Assembly (NCBI GenBank): GCA_002787615.1
Contig: PCXJ01000126.1
Span: forward strand, 1 to 17,584
Source of the DNA: Alphaproteobacteria bacterium CG11_big_fil_rev_8_21_14_0_20_44_7
GTDB taxonomy: Bacteria; Pseudomonadota; Alphaproteobacteria; Rickettsiales; 21-14-0-20-44-7
Length of the DNA: 17,584 nt
Direction of reading: 5' to 3'
Below, in pieces: positions 1 to 6,457 of the stretch. The position numbers and the translations under genes were made by a program. Each line of letters opens with the position of its first letter. Within the stretch, counting starts at the first letter, position 1. The notes under the pieces are model-generated. The model saw nothing but the letters and a program-made list of their open reading frames with translations, did not search any database and was not told the origin of the DNA.

Positions 1-30
1 GAAGAAATTAAAGGAAACAAGGCAGCTTAA
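1..30 (+). CDS. 3' end of an upstream gene (partial)
   Basis: The first ten codons from base 1 form an open frame reading EEIKGNKAA followed by TAA at 28-30. The stop overlaps the next ATG as TAATG, the same junction used repeatedly further down this operon, which argues that it is a real gene end. In many bacteria fusA and tuf precede rpsJ, and the Lys/Glu/Ala-rich tail would suit the C-terminus of EF-G better than that of EF-Tu, but nine residues cannot settle the identity. Confidence 0.4.
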   Translation, partial: EEIKGNKAA

Positions 31-269
31 TGACAATAACTCCTCAAATCGCACAGCAAATTCTTGCGACTGCTGAATCAAGCATCGGCCATCAGGAAGG
101 ATATGGCTGGAGAATGTTTGCACATAGGGAAGCTGCTGTCAGTGGCAGGATGGGATTGCCTGAAGGTGTATCTGTCGCAGATTTAGACGGGGAGAAACTT
201 TGGACTAATAACGCTGACAGAAGCCTCAACGTGGAAAAATTAGAAAAAATAGCCGGAATAGGAAGGTAA
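30..269 (+). CDS. Unrecognised 79-residue protein upstream of rpsJ
   Basis: I do not recognise this protein. It starts at an ATG that overlaps the stop of the preceding gene (TAATG) and ends five bases before the rpsJ ATG, so it sits inside a tightly packed translation-coupled unit. A purine-rich AAGG lies about 8 bases upstream of the start. The product is soluble-looking and mixed in charge, with no signal peptide, no membrane segment and no cysteine. The N-terminal half is predicted-helical in character (residues 1-20) and the middle has a Gly-rich stretch (SGRMGLPEGVSVADLDGEKL). The rpsJ ribosome binding site (GGAAGG, about 260-265) lies in its last codons. Such a gene is not part of the usual str-S10 layout. 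It could be a lineage-specific regulator, a small accessory protein or the relic of a larger gene; nothing in the sequence decides this. Confidence 0.6.
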   Translation: MTITPQIAQQILATAESSIGHQEGYGWRMFAHREAAVSGRMGLPEGVSVADLDGEKLWTNNADRSLNVEKLEKIAGIGR

Positions 270-274
270 ATCAT

Positions 275-598
275 ATGGCAAGTCAAAAAATTAGAATCAG
301 ATTGAAAGGTTACGAGCATAATACGCTTGATAACTCAGCAGGTGAAATCGTGAATACCGCGAAGCGTACAGGCTCTGAGGTCAAGGGACCTATCCCTATG
401 CCTTTGAAAATCAAGAAGTTTACGGTTAACCGTTCACCGCATATTGATAAGAAATCGCGCGAGCAATTCGAGATGAGAACTCATTGCCGCCTGATTGATA
501 TCGAAAACCCGACTCCGCAAACAGTTGACGCATTGATGCGTCTTGATTTGCCTGCCGGAGTTAATGTTGAAATTAAACTAATGGATGAGGCGGCGTAA
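275..598 (+). CDS. rpsJ: 30S ribosomal protein S10
   Basis: S10 is a component of the 30S head and, in many bacteria, a partner of NusB in antitermination. The 107-residue protein opens with QKIRIRLKGYEHNTLD and contains the conserved loop segment GPIPMPLKIKKFTVNRSPHI (about residues 38-57) followed by KKSREQFEMRTHCRLIDI, all diagnostic of the family. Length is a few residues more than the usual 102-105. A GGAAGG motif about 9 bases upstream supports the ATG at 275. The TAA overlaps the rplC start (TAATG). It is the first recognisable gene of the S10 cluster here. Confidence 0.98.
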   Translation: MASQKIRIRLKGYEHNTLDNSAGEIVNTAKRTGSEVKGPIPMPLKIKKFTVNRSPHIDKKSREQFEMRTHCRLIDIENPTPQTVDALMRLDLPAGVNVEIKLMDEAA

Positions 599-1389
599 TG
601 CGTACGGGATTAGTAGCAAAAAAATTGGGTATAACCCGCGTTTTCAGAGCAGACAGCCAAATTCCGGTTACTGTTTTGAAATTGGAATCTCCAGTGATTG
701 TAGCTCACAAAACAAAAAGTCGTGACGGCTATGATGCGGTAGTGCTTGGCGTTGGCAAAGCAAAGCCAAAAAATGTCAGCAAGCCGCAAAAAGGAATTTT
801 CGCGAAAGCTAAGATTGAAGCACCGAAGAAATTAAAAGAATTCCGCGTGACTGAGAAAAATCTTGTGCCTATCGGCTCAGAAATTCTTGCCTCACATTTT
901 GTTAGAGGTCAATTTATTGACGCAACCGGAACTTCAATCGGTAAAGGCTTTGCCGGTGCGATGAAGCGCCACAATTTCGCCGGTATGGAAGCTACTCACG
1001 GTGTTTCAGTTTCTCACCGCGCGCATGGTTCTACCGGTCAGTGTCAAGATCCCGGTAAGGTTTTCAAAGGCAAAAAAATGGCCGGACATATGGGTAATGT
1101 TCGTGTAACTCAACAAAATCTTGAAATCGTTGAAGTTGATGATGAAAGAGGCTTGGTATTTGTGAAAGGCTCAGTGCCCGGTTCAAAAAACGGCTATGTT
1201 ATTTTGCAAGATGCTGCCAAAGTAGTATTACCGCAAAACGCCCCACTTCCTGCCGCAATTAAAACAAATAAACCGGCAAATGAAGATAAGGCGGAAGCAA
1301 AACCGACTGAAGAAGTGAAAGCTGAAGAACCGCAAGCAGAAGTGCCGGAAGCAAAATCCGAAGAAACCAAAGAGAATAAAGAAGAATAG
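598..1389 (+). CDS. rplC: 50S ribosomal protein L3 with acidic/basic C-terminal tail
   Basis: L3 binds 23S rRNA near the peptidyl transferase centre and is an early assembly protein. The core (residues 1 to about 213) shows the N-terminal MRTGLVAKKLGITRVF, the globular GKGFAGAMKRHNFAGMEATH and the extended loop GSTGQCQDPGKVFKGKKMAG, where the first Gln corresponds to the residue methylated by PrmB in E. coli. At 263 residues it is some 50 longer than the E. coli protein; the excess is a C-terminal tail from about residue 214 that is rich in Lys, Glu, Ala and Pro and probably disordered. The start overlaps the rpsJ stop by one base. Confidence 0.97.
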   Translation: MRTGLVAKKLGITRVFRADSQIPVTVLKLESPVIVAHKTKSRDGYDAVVLGVGKAKPKNVSKPQKGIFAKAKIEAPKKLKEFRVTEKNLVPIGSEILASHFVRGQFIDATGTSIGKGFAGAMKRHNFAGMEATHGVSVSHRAHGSTGQCQDPGKVFKGKKMAGHMGNVRVTQQNLEIVEVDDERGLVFVKGSVPGSKNGYVILQDAAKVVLPQNAPLPAAIKTNKPANEDKAEAKPTEEVKAEEPQAEVPEAKSEETKENKEE

Positions 1390-1391
1390 AC

Positions 1392-2012
1392 ATGAAAGCG
1401 AAATTATACACAATTGACTTTAAAGAGTCTGGCGAAGTTGAGCTGAATAAAGAGATTTTCGGCATCGACCCTCGTCAGGATATTCTCTACCGGGTAGTGC
1501 ATTGGCAGCTTGCCAAGCGCCGCGCCGGAACGCAAAGCACATTGACAAGAAGCGAAGTGCGCGGAACAACCAAAAAACCTTTTGCACAAAAAGGTACGGG
1601 TAATGCGCGTCAAGGCTCTCTAAAAGGCCCGCATCAATATGGCGGTGGTGTTGCACATGCTCCAAAACCACGTGATTATAGCTATGCATTGCCGAAGAAA
1701 GTCCGCGTTTTGGGTTTGAAAATGGCGCTATCTGCTAAAGCCAAAGAAAATAAGATTATGATTTTGAAAGATGCAAAATTAAAAACTCCGAAAACCAAGG
1801 ATTTCTCAAAATCTCTGGATAAGCAAAGCCTGAAATCAGTTCTTTTTATTGATGGTGATGCAGTTGACGAGAATTTCAGAAAAGCTATCGGGAATCTGGT
1901 TAAGATTGATGTTCTGCCAAGCGCAGGTGCAAATGTTTATGACATTTTGCAGCATGAAAATCTGATACTAACCGAAAGCGCAGTTAAGAAACTAGAAGAG
2001 AGGTTAGCATAA
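1392..2012 (+). CDS. rplD: 50S ribosomal protein L4
   Basis: L4 lines the peptide exit tunnel and helps assemble the large subunit; in E. coli it also represses the S10 operon, but nothing here shows that control. The 206-residue length is normal. The conserved extended loop is plain at residues 67-86 (KGTGNARQGSLKGPHQYGGG), preceded by GTQSTLTRSEVRGTTKKPF, and the C-terminal globular part contains VLPSAGANVYDILQHENLIL. The start lies two bases after the rplC stop, and the stop overlaps rplW as TAATG. Confidence 0.97.
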   Translation: MKAKLYTIDFKESGEVELNKEIFGIDPRQDILYRVVHWQLAKRRAGTQSTLTRSEVRGTTKKPFAQKGTGNARQGSLKGPHQYGGGVAHAPKPRDYSYALPKKVRVLGLKMALSAKAKENKIMILKDAKLKTPKTKDFSKSLDKQSLKSVLFIDGDAVDENFRKAIGNLVKIDVLPSAGANVYDILQHENLILTESAVKKLEERLA

Positions 2013-2323
2013 TGGCAAAAGCAAAGAAAACTGTTAGCCCAAGGTCTTATGAGGTTATCACCGCACCGGTAATTACCGAGAAGGCAACCATTGCCAACTC
2101 ACTAGGTAAATATATATTTCAAGTTCCGGTTAGTGCCCATAAAAAGGAAATCAAAACCGCTGTTGAAGAAATATTTAACGTGGAAGTTACCAAGGTAAAC
2201 ACGATTAAATATGACGGAAAAATCAAACGCTTCCGCGGGAAATTAGGTCAGAGAAATGCTTTCAAAAAAGCGATTGTTTCTCTGAAAGAAGGTCAATCAA
2301 TTGATTTAGCAGGTGGAGTATAA
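2012..2323 (+). CDS. rplW: 50S ribosomal protein L23
   Basis: L23 sits at the tunnel exit and is the docking site for trigger factor and SRP. The 103-residue protein contains the family motif VITAPVITEKAT near the N-terminus and the C-terminal VEVTKVNTIKYDGKIKRFRG, with the usual hairpin between. The ATG overlaps the rplD stop by one base. The first ten residues are Lys-rich and slightly longer than in E. coli. Its last codons carry the AGGTGGAG that serves as the ribosome binding site for rplB. Confidence 0.97.
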   Translation: MAKAKKTVSPRSYEVITAPVITEKATIANSLGKYIFQVPVSAHKKEIKTAVEEIFNVEVTKVNTIKYDGKIKRFRGKLGQRNAFKKAIVSLKEGQSIDLAGGV

Positions 2324-2327
2324 TAAA

Positions 2328-3158
2328 ATGGCATTAAAGAAATTCAATCCAACGACACCAACGCAAAGACATCTAGTTTTAGTAGATAAGTCTGATTTGT
2401 GGAAGGGCAAGCCTGTAAAAACGCTGACAGTGGGTAAACCAAAGTCTAGCGGGCGCAATAATGCGGGCAGAATCACCACTCGTCACAGAGGCGGCGGGCA
2501 CAAACAATCATACCGCATCATTGACTTTAAGCGTAACAAGCTTGATGTGGAAGGAACTATTGAGCGTTTGGAATATGATCCAAACCGTACAGCTTTCATT
2601 GCACTAGTAAAATATAGCGATGGCGAGCTTGCTTATATCCTCGCTCCACAACGCTTGAAAGAAGGCGACAAAGTTATTTCCGGACAGAAAGTTGATGTTA
2701 AACCGGGCAACACAATGCCTTTACAAAACATCCCGACTGGTACGCTGGTACATAATATCGAAATGAAGCAGGGCAAAGGTGGGCAGCTCGCCCGCGCTGC
2801 CGGTTCATATGCTCAATTAGTCGGTAAAGATGGCGGTTATGCGCAGCTAAAGCTACGCTCCGGCGAACTTCGTATGGTACGCGCGGAATGTCTTGCAACT
2901 ATCGGCGCTGTATCAAATGCTGACCATCAGAATGAAAAAATCGGTAAAGCCGGGCGCAAACGCTGGATGGGTATTCGTCCAACCGTTCGCGGCGTTGTGA
3001 TGAACCCTGTTGATCACCCTCATGGTGGTGGTGAAGGTAAAACTTCCGGCGGACGTCATCCGGTTTCACCTTGGGGCTTGCCAACAAAAGGTAAGAAAAC
3101 CTGCAGCAAGAAGAAGAGTAATAAAATGATTCTAAGAACACGTAAGAAGAGGAAATAA
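2328..3158 (+). CDS. rplB: 50S ribosomal protein L2
   Basis: L2 is needed for subunit joining and for the peptidyl transferase region. I place the start at the ATG at 2328, giving 276 residues beginning MALKKFNPTTPTQRH. A GTG in frame at 2313 would add five residues but lies within the rplW coding end and within the AGGTGGAG ribosome binding site at 2311-2318. Conserved segments include NNAGRITTRHRGGGHKQSYR, PTVRGVVMNPVDHPHGGGEG (with the functionally important His after VD), SGGRHPVSPWG, and the basic C-terminal tail. The stop overlaps the rpsS start as TAATG. Confidence 0.98.
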   Translation: MALKKFNPTTPTQRHLVLVDKSDLWKGKPVKTLTVGKPKSSGRNNAGRITTRHRGGGHKQSYRIIDFKRNKLDVEGTIERLEYDPNRTAFIALVKYSDGELAYILAPQRLKEGDKVISGQKVDVKPGNTMPLQNIPTGTLVHNIEMKQGKGGQLARAAGSYAQLVGKDGGYAQLKLRSGELRMVRAECLATIGAVSNADHQNEKIGKAGRKRWMGIRPTVRGVVMNPVDHPHGGGEGKTSGGRHPVSPWGLPTKGKKTCSKKKSNKMILRTRKKRK

Positions 3159-3433
3159 TGGCTAGAAGTACAACAAAAGGACCGTTCATTCACCCAAGCC
3201 TATTTAAGAAGGTTGCGGCTTTGCGCCTTTCGGGCAAACTTGCAATGATAATCCAGACATATTCCCGCAAATCTTTGATAGTGCCGGATTTTGTCGGTAT
3301 TACCTTTGGTGTTTATAATGGAAAGAAATTTATCCCCGTACTAGTAACGGAAGATATGGTCGGACATAAATTTGGTGAATTTTCACCAACCCGTACATAT
3401 CTTGGTCACGGCGCAGACAAGAAGAAGAAATAA
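3158..3433 (+). CDS. rpsS: 30S ribosomal protein S19
   Basis: S19 forms the S13/S19 pair in the 30S head that contacts A-site tRNA. The 91 residues match the standard length. The N-terminal STTKGPFIHPSLFKKV, the central FVGITFGVYNGKKFIPV and the C-terminal GHKFGEFSPTRTYLGHG are all family signatures. The ATG overlaps the rplB stop. An 80-bp gap follows before rplV, which is wider than usual in this operon. Confidence 0.98.
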   Translation: MARSTTKGPFIHPSLFKKVAALRLSGKLAMIIQTYSRKSLIVPDFVGITFGVYNGKKFIPVLVTEDMVGHKFGEFSPTRTYLGHGADKKKK

Positions 3434-3438
3434 TTTTT

Positions 3439-3472
3439 TGCGTTCCGTTGCCTAACAAAGCTCGGAATCGCA
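3439..3472 (+). other. Small imperfect hairpin in the rpsS-rplV gap
   Basis: TGCGTTCCG at 3439-3447 can pair with CGGAATCGCA at 3463-3472, leaving one unpaired T and a 15-base loop. No run of T follows, so it does not look like an intrinsic terminator. It could be a processing or stability element in the polycistronic RNA, or chance. The rest of the 3434-3513 gap holds a TAGGA ribosome binding site for rplV and nothing else I can identify. Confidence 0.35.
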
Positions 3473-3513
3473 TTAATAAATGAATAAAGAACGAATTGAC
3501 TAGGAATTGAAAA

Positions 3514-3855
3514 ATGGCACAAGAAGCAAAAGCAACGGCAAGAACTTTGCGCACCGGACAACAAAAACTCAATATTGTTGCCGAAATGATTAGAGGAATG
3601 AAAGCGGAAGAAGCGTTAGCGCAGCTAACCTTCAGCACCCGCCGAATTTCCACTGAGGTTAAAAAATGCCTGCAAAGCGCAATCGCTAATGCCGAAAATA
3701 ACTATAATATGAATGTGGATAATCTCTACGTTGCCGAAGCCTATACCGGCAAAAGCATCACGATGAAACGTTTTCGTGCCCGTGCAAAAGGCCGTGGCGC
3801 AAGAATCATCAAGCCGTTTTCAAACATCACAATCGTTTTGAAGGAGCGGGAATAA
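3514..3855 (+). CDS. rplV: 50S ribosomal protein L22
   Basis: L22 lines the exit tunnel with L4; its long beta-hairpin reaches the constriction where macrolides bind. The 113-residue protein has the core helices (QQKLNIVAEMIRGMKAEEAL, near residues 16-35), the conserved SAIANAENNYNMNVDNLYV and the hairpin region RFRARAKGRGARIIKPFSNI near the C-terminus. Length is close to the 110 residues of E. coli. The ATG is preceded by TAGGAATTGAAAA, giving a plausible ribosome binding site. The gene is flanked by loose gaps on both sides, unlike the neighbouring genes with overlapping ends. Confidence 0.97.
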   Translation: MAQEAKATARTLRTGQQKLNIVAEMIRGMKAEEALAQLTFSTRRISTEVKKCLQSAIANAENNYNMNVDNLYVAEAYTGKSITMKRFRARAKGRGARIIKPFSNITIVLKERE

Positions 3856-3869
3856 TATTTGATTTAAGA

Positions 3870-3986
3870 GTCTTTCTAGTTTTAGAATTATACTAGGAAG
3901 ATGAGACGAAAAAGCGGAGTGTAGAATTTGCTACATGAGCATTTTGAGACGAAAGCTGACAAAGTAGAAACTAAAAATAGAAAGAC
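3870..3986. repeat. Palindromic element with 16-bp terminal inverted repeats between rplV and rpsC
   Basis: GTCTTTCTAGTTTTAG at 3870-3885 and CTAAAAATAGAAAGAC at 3971-3986 are inverted repeats matching at 15 of 16 positions, enclosing 85 bases. The left arm also pairs locally: CTTTCTAGT (3872-3880) with ACTAGGAAG (3892-3900), nine pairs with one G-U and an 11-base loop, so the two structures exclude each other. Inside are a small stem TGTAG/CTACA around 3920-3935 and a direct repeat GAGACGAAA at 3903 and 3946. No long ORF is carried. The arrangement resembles a short palindromic repeat or non-autonomous element, and from memory the GCGGAGTGTAG...GCTACATGAGCATTTT core resembles intergenic repeats seen in Rickettsia-type genomes; I could not search this. 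I see no clear target-site duplication. Confidence 0.65.
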
Positions 3987-4000
3987 GAGAAAGGAAAATT

Positions 4001-4669
4001 ATGGGACAAAAAATAAACCCGAACGGATTAAGACTAGGCATCAACAAAACGTGGGATTCGCGTTGGTTTGCTGCTGACAGAAATTTTGCAGATAAGCTGC
4101 ATGAAGATTTTGCCATCCGCAAACATCTGAACAAGCGCCTAAAAGAAGCTGGCATCAGCAAAATTATAATTGAGCGTCCGGCGAAAAAAACCGTGATTAA
4201 TATTCATTCGGCAAAACCGGGTGTGGTTATCGGTAAGAAAGGTTCTGATATTGAGAAAATCAAAAAAGAAATCTCAAAATTCACTGATGATGAGGTGCAT
4301 TTGAACATCATCGAAATCAGAAAGCCCGAACTTGATGCAAAATTAGTTGCTGAAGGTATCGCCCAGCAAATCGTACGCCGCGTAGCTTTCCGCCGCGCGA
4401 TGAAACGCGCTATGCAATCTGCCATCCGCCTTGGTGCAAAAGGTATCCGTATCAATTGTTCAGGACGTTTGGGCGGTGCTGAAATTGCCCGTATGGAATG
4501 GTATCGCGAAGGACAAGTGCCCTTGCACACACTCCGCGCTGATATAAACTATGCGACTGCCGAAGCTCTGACCACTTATGGCATCATCGGCATCAAAGTG
4601 TGGATTTACAAAGGCGACATCATGGGTCACGACCCGATGGCGGCTGAAAAAAGAAGTAATGATAATTAG
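4001..4669 (+). CDS. rpsC: 30S ribosomal protein S3
   Basis: S3 is in the 30S head, lines the mRNA entry site and contributes to mRNA unwinding. The 222-residue protein has the N-terminal MGQKINPNGLRLGINKTWDS, a type II KH domain with the GxxG loop in VVIGKKGSDIEKI (residues 75-87), and the C-terminal domain motif INCSGRLGGAEIARMEWYRE, with the end WIYKGDIMGHD typical of the family. A GAGAAAGGAAAATT just before the ATG supplies the ribosome binding site and lies immediately after the inverted-repeat element. Confidence 0.98.
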   Translation: MGQKINPNGLRLGINKTWDSRWFAADRNFADKLHEDFAIRKHLNKRLKEAGISKIIIERPAKKTVINIHSAKPGVVIGKKGSDIEKIKKEISKFTDDEVHLNIIEIRKPELDAKLVAEGIAQQIVRRVAFRRAMKRAMQSAIRLGAKGIRINCSGRLGGAEIARMEWYREGQVPLHTLRADINYATAEALTTYGIIGIKVWIYKGDIMGHDPMAAEKRSNDN

Positions 4670-4687
4670 GAATTAGCTTGCATTTTA

Positions 4688-4716
4688 CGGGGGTTTTGAT
4701 TAGAAACATGCTCCCG
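4688..4716 (+). other. Weak hairpin in the rpsC-rplP gap
   Basis: CGGGGG at 4688-4693 can pair with CTCCCG at 4711-4716, with one G-U pair, around a loop that itself has short TTT/AAA complementarity. The sequence after it is A-rich rather than T-rich, so it is not a standard terminator. Nothing else is visible in the 76-bp gap apart from purine-rich sequence before rplP. Confidence 0.3.
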
Positions 4717-4745
4717 CCGGAAATATAAAAAAGAAAGATTGAAAG

Positions 4746-5156
4746 ATGTTACAACCAAAAAGAACAAAATTTAGAAAGATAAAAAAAGGCCGCATTCATG
4801 GCAATGCTAAGGGCGGAACTGTGCTTTCTTTCGGTGAATATGGCATCAAAGCTATGGAGCCGGAAAGGATTACTGCCAGACAGATTGAGGCTGCTCGCCG
4901 TGCAATCACCCGCCACATGAAGCGTCTTGGCAAACTCTGGATTAGAGTTTTCCCTGATACTCCGGTAACGAAGAAACCTGCTGAAGTTCGCATGGGCTCT
5001 GGTAAAGGCGGCGTGGAATATTGGGCTGCAAAAGTAAAGCCGGGTAGAGTTTTGTTTGAATTAGACGGAATTCCGGAAAATCTTGCACGTGAAGCTTTTG
5101 AGCTGGGCGCGGCAAAACTTCCGGTGAAAGTAAAATTTGTAAAAAGAGAAGAATAG
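4746..5156 (+). CDS. rplP: 50S ribosomal protein L16
   Basis: L16 is a late-assembly protein that helps organise the A-site region of the large subunit. The 136-residue length is exact for the family. It opens MLQPKRTKFRKIKKGR and contains ARQIEAARRAITRHMKRLGK and the conserved RMGSGKGGVEYWAAKVKPGR, ending KLPVKVKFVKREE. The immediate upstream sequence is purine-rich (AAGAAAGATTGAAAG) without a strong Shine-Dalgarno core. It is separated from rpmC by nine bases. Confidence 0.98.
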   Translation: MLQPKRTKFRKIKKGRIHGNAKGGTVLSFGEYGIKAMEPERITARQIEAARRAITRHMKRLGKLWIRVFPDTPVTKKPAEVRMGSGKGGVEYWAAKVKPGRVLFELDGIPENLAREAFELGAAKLPVKVKFVKREE

Positions 5157-5165
5157 AGATTTATC

Positions 5166-5444
5166 ATGGCAAAAGCTGAGAAAAAAGAAACTAAGAAAGA
5201 AGTCAAGAAAGATGCTAAAAAATCAAAGAATGATGCTTTGAAAGCGGCTGATTTGCGTACAAAAACGCCAGACCAGCTAAAAGAGCAGCTACTTGGTTTT
5301 AAGAAAGAAGCCTTCAATCTGCGCTTCCAGCAACGCACTGGCGAGATTTCAAACCCTTCGCGCATTCGTGTGGTTCGCCGCTCAATTGCCAAAATCAAAA
5401 CTATTTTGAACGAAATTAAAAATAAGGAAGCAGCTAATGCCTAA
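5166..5444 (+). CDS. rpmC: 50S ribosomal protein L29 with Lys-rich N-terminal extension
   Basis: L29 lies beside L23 at the peptide tunnel exit. The L29 core begins at about residue 25 (LKAADLRTKTPDQLKEQLLG) and includes EAFNLRFQQRTGEISNPSRI and VRRSIAKIKTILNEIKNK. At 92 residues the protein is some 25 longer than usual; the excess is an N-terminal Lys/Glu/Ala segment that looks disordered or helical and strongly basic. There is no second Met between it and the core, and the ATG at 5166 is nine bases after the rplP stop, so I keep this start. The end overlaps rpsQ by eight bases. Confidence 0.94.
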   Translation: MAKAEKKETKKEVKKDAKKSKNDALKAADLRTKTPDQLKEQLLGFKKEAFNLRFQQRTGEISNPSRIRVVRRSIAKIKTILNEIKNKEAANA

Positions 5445-5685
5445 ACGTGTATTACAAGGAACAGTAGTTAGCGATAAAGCGGATAAAACCATCACCGTAT
5501 TGGTTGAGCGCAAAATCCTACACCCGCTTTATAAGAAAATTATTCGCAAAAGAAAGAAATATTCTGCGCATGATGAAAATAATAAATGCAAAATTGGTGA
5601 TATCGTAAAGATTGAAGAATCTAAGCCGATTTCAAAAAACAAATCATGGGTTGTGCTGGAAGGCAAAGCCGCAACTAATGACTAA
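5437..5685 (+). CDS. rpsQ: 30S ribosomal protein S17
   Basis: S17 is a primary 16S rRNA-binding protein with an OB fold. The 82 residues begin MPKRVLQGTVVSDKADKTIT and include VERKILHPLYKKIIRKRKKY and HDENNKCKIGDIVKIEESKP, all typical. The ATG lies within the last codons of rpmC, with AAGGAAG (5425-5431) as the ribosome binding site, so the two genes are translationally coupled. Confidence 0.97.
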   Translation: MPKRVLQGTVVSDKADKTITVLVERKILHPLYKKIIRKRKKYSAHDENNKCKIGDIVKIEESKPISKNKSWVVLEGKAATND

Positions 5686-5708
5686 TGGCTAAGACTAGGA
5701 GCTAAATT

Positions 5709-6077
5709 ATGATACAGATGCAATCAAAACTAGACGTAGCGGATAACTCAGGCGCAAGAGTTGTTCAATGCATCAAAGTATTGGGTGGTTCACACAGAAA
5801 TTCCGCTGGCGTTGGCGATATTATCGTAGTCAGCGTGAAGGAAGCTATCCCGCGTGGTAAAGTGCAAAAAGGTAAGGTTTACCGCGCTGTTATCGTACGC
5901 ACATCAAGCGCTATTAAACGTCCGGACGGAAGCACAATCCGCTTCGACAAAAACGCTGCGGTTCTTATCAATAAAGATAATGAGCCTATCGGAACTCGTA
6001 TTTTTGGCCCTGTAGTTCGTGAATTGCGCGCCAGAAAATTTATGAAAATCGTATCACTTGCACCTGAGGTGCTATAA
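5709..6077 (+). CDS. rplN: 50S ribosomal protein L14
   Basis: L14 lies at the subunit interface, forms bridge contacts with 16S rRNA and is the binding site of the silencing factor RsfS. The 122-residue length is exact. It begins MIQMQSKLDVADNSGARVVQ and carries the GVGDIIVVSVKEAIPRGKVQ and RFDKNAAVLINKDNEPIGTR segments, ending FMKIVSLAPEVL. TAGGAGCTAAATT gives a good ribosome binding site before the ATG. Confidence 0.98.
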   Translation: MIQMQSKLDVADNSGARVVQCIKVLGGSHRNSAGVGDIIVVSVKEAIPRGKVQKGKVYRAVIVRTSSAIKRPDGSTIRFDKNAAVLINKDNEPIGTRIFGPVVRELRARKFMKIVSLAPEVL

Positions 6078-6089
6078 AAAGAGGAAATT

Positions 6090-6401
6090 ATGGCTGCTAA
6101 AATTAAAAAAGGTGATCAAGTTATCGTGCTTGCCGGAAAAGATAAAGGCAAGAAAGGCACTGTTGACAAGGTTCTGACCGCAGAAGGCAAAGCTATTGTG
6201 CCGGGCATTAATCAGGCGAAGAAGCATCAGAAACCAAGCCAAACAGATGCTGGTGGAATTAAAACTATCGACAAACCGATTCAGCTTTCCAACCTTGCAA
6301 TTGCTGACCCTAAAGATGGCAAGCCGACAAGAGTTGGCTTCAAGATTGAAAATGGCAAAAAAATTAGAATCGCCAAAAGATCTGGGGAGGCACTAAAATA
6401 A
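6090..6401 (+). CDS. rplX: 50S ribosomal protein L24
   Basis: L24 is an assembly-initiating protein of the 50S subunit. The 103-residue protein begins with the KOW motif (KIKKGDQVIVLAGKDKGKKG, residues 4-23) and contains GINQAKKHQKPSQTDAGGI and the C-terminal RVGFKIENGKKIRIAKRSGE. AGAGGAAATT supplies the ribosome binding site, 12 bases after the rplN stop. A 56-bp gap to rplE follows, containing a short GGAAA/TTTCC stem. Confidence 0.98.
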   Translation: MAAKIKKGDQVIVLAGKDKGKKGTVDKVLTAEGKAIVPGINQAKKHQKPSQTDAGGIKTIDKPIQLSNLAIADPKDGKPTRVGFKIENGKKIRIAKRSGEALK

Positions 6402-6457
6402 TATAGCGTGGTGGAAAACAATTTCCCGCTTCGAGATTAATATTTGTGAGAAAAATT

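Noticed and set aside
2313..2327. GTG start extending rplB upstream
   Set aside because: It lies within the rplW end and the ribosome binding site; the ATG at 2328 gives the standard L2 N-terminus.
4796..5398. 200-codon open frame on the - strand across rplP and rpmC
   Set aside because: It is antisense to two certain ribosomal protein genes and looks like a by-product of their codon use.
6446..6457. GTG start extending rplE by four codons
   Set aside because: The ATG at 6458 matches the L5 family start better.
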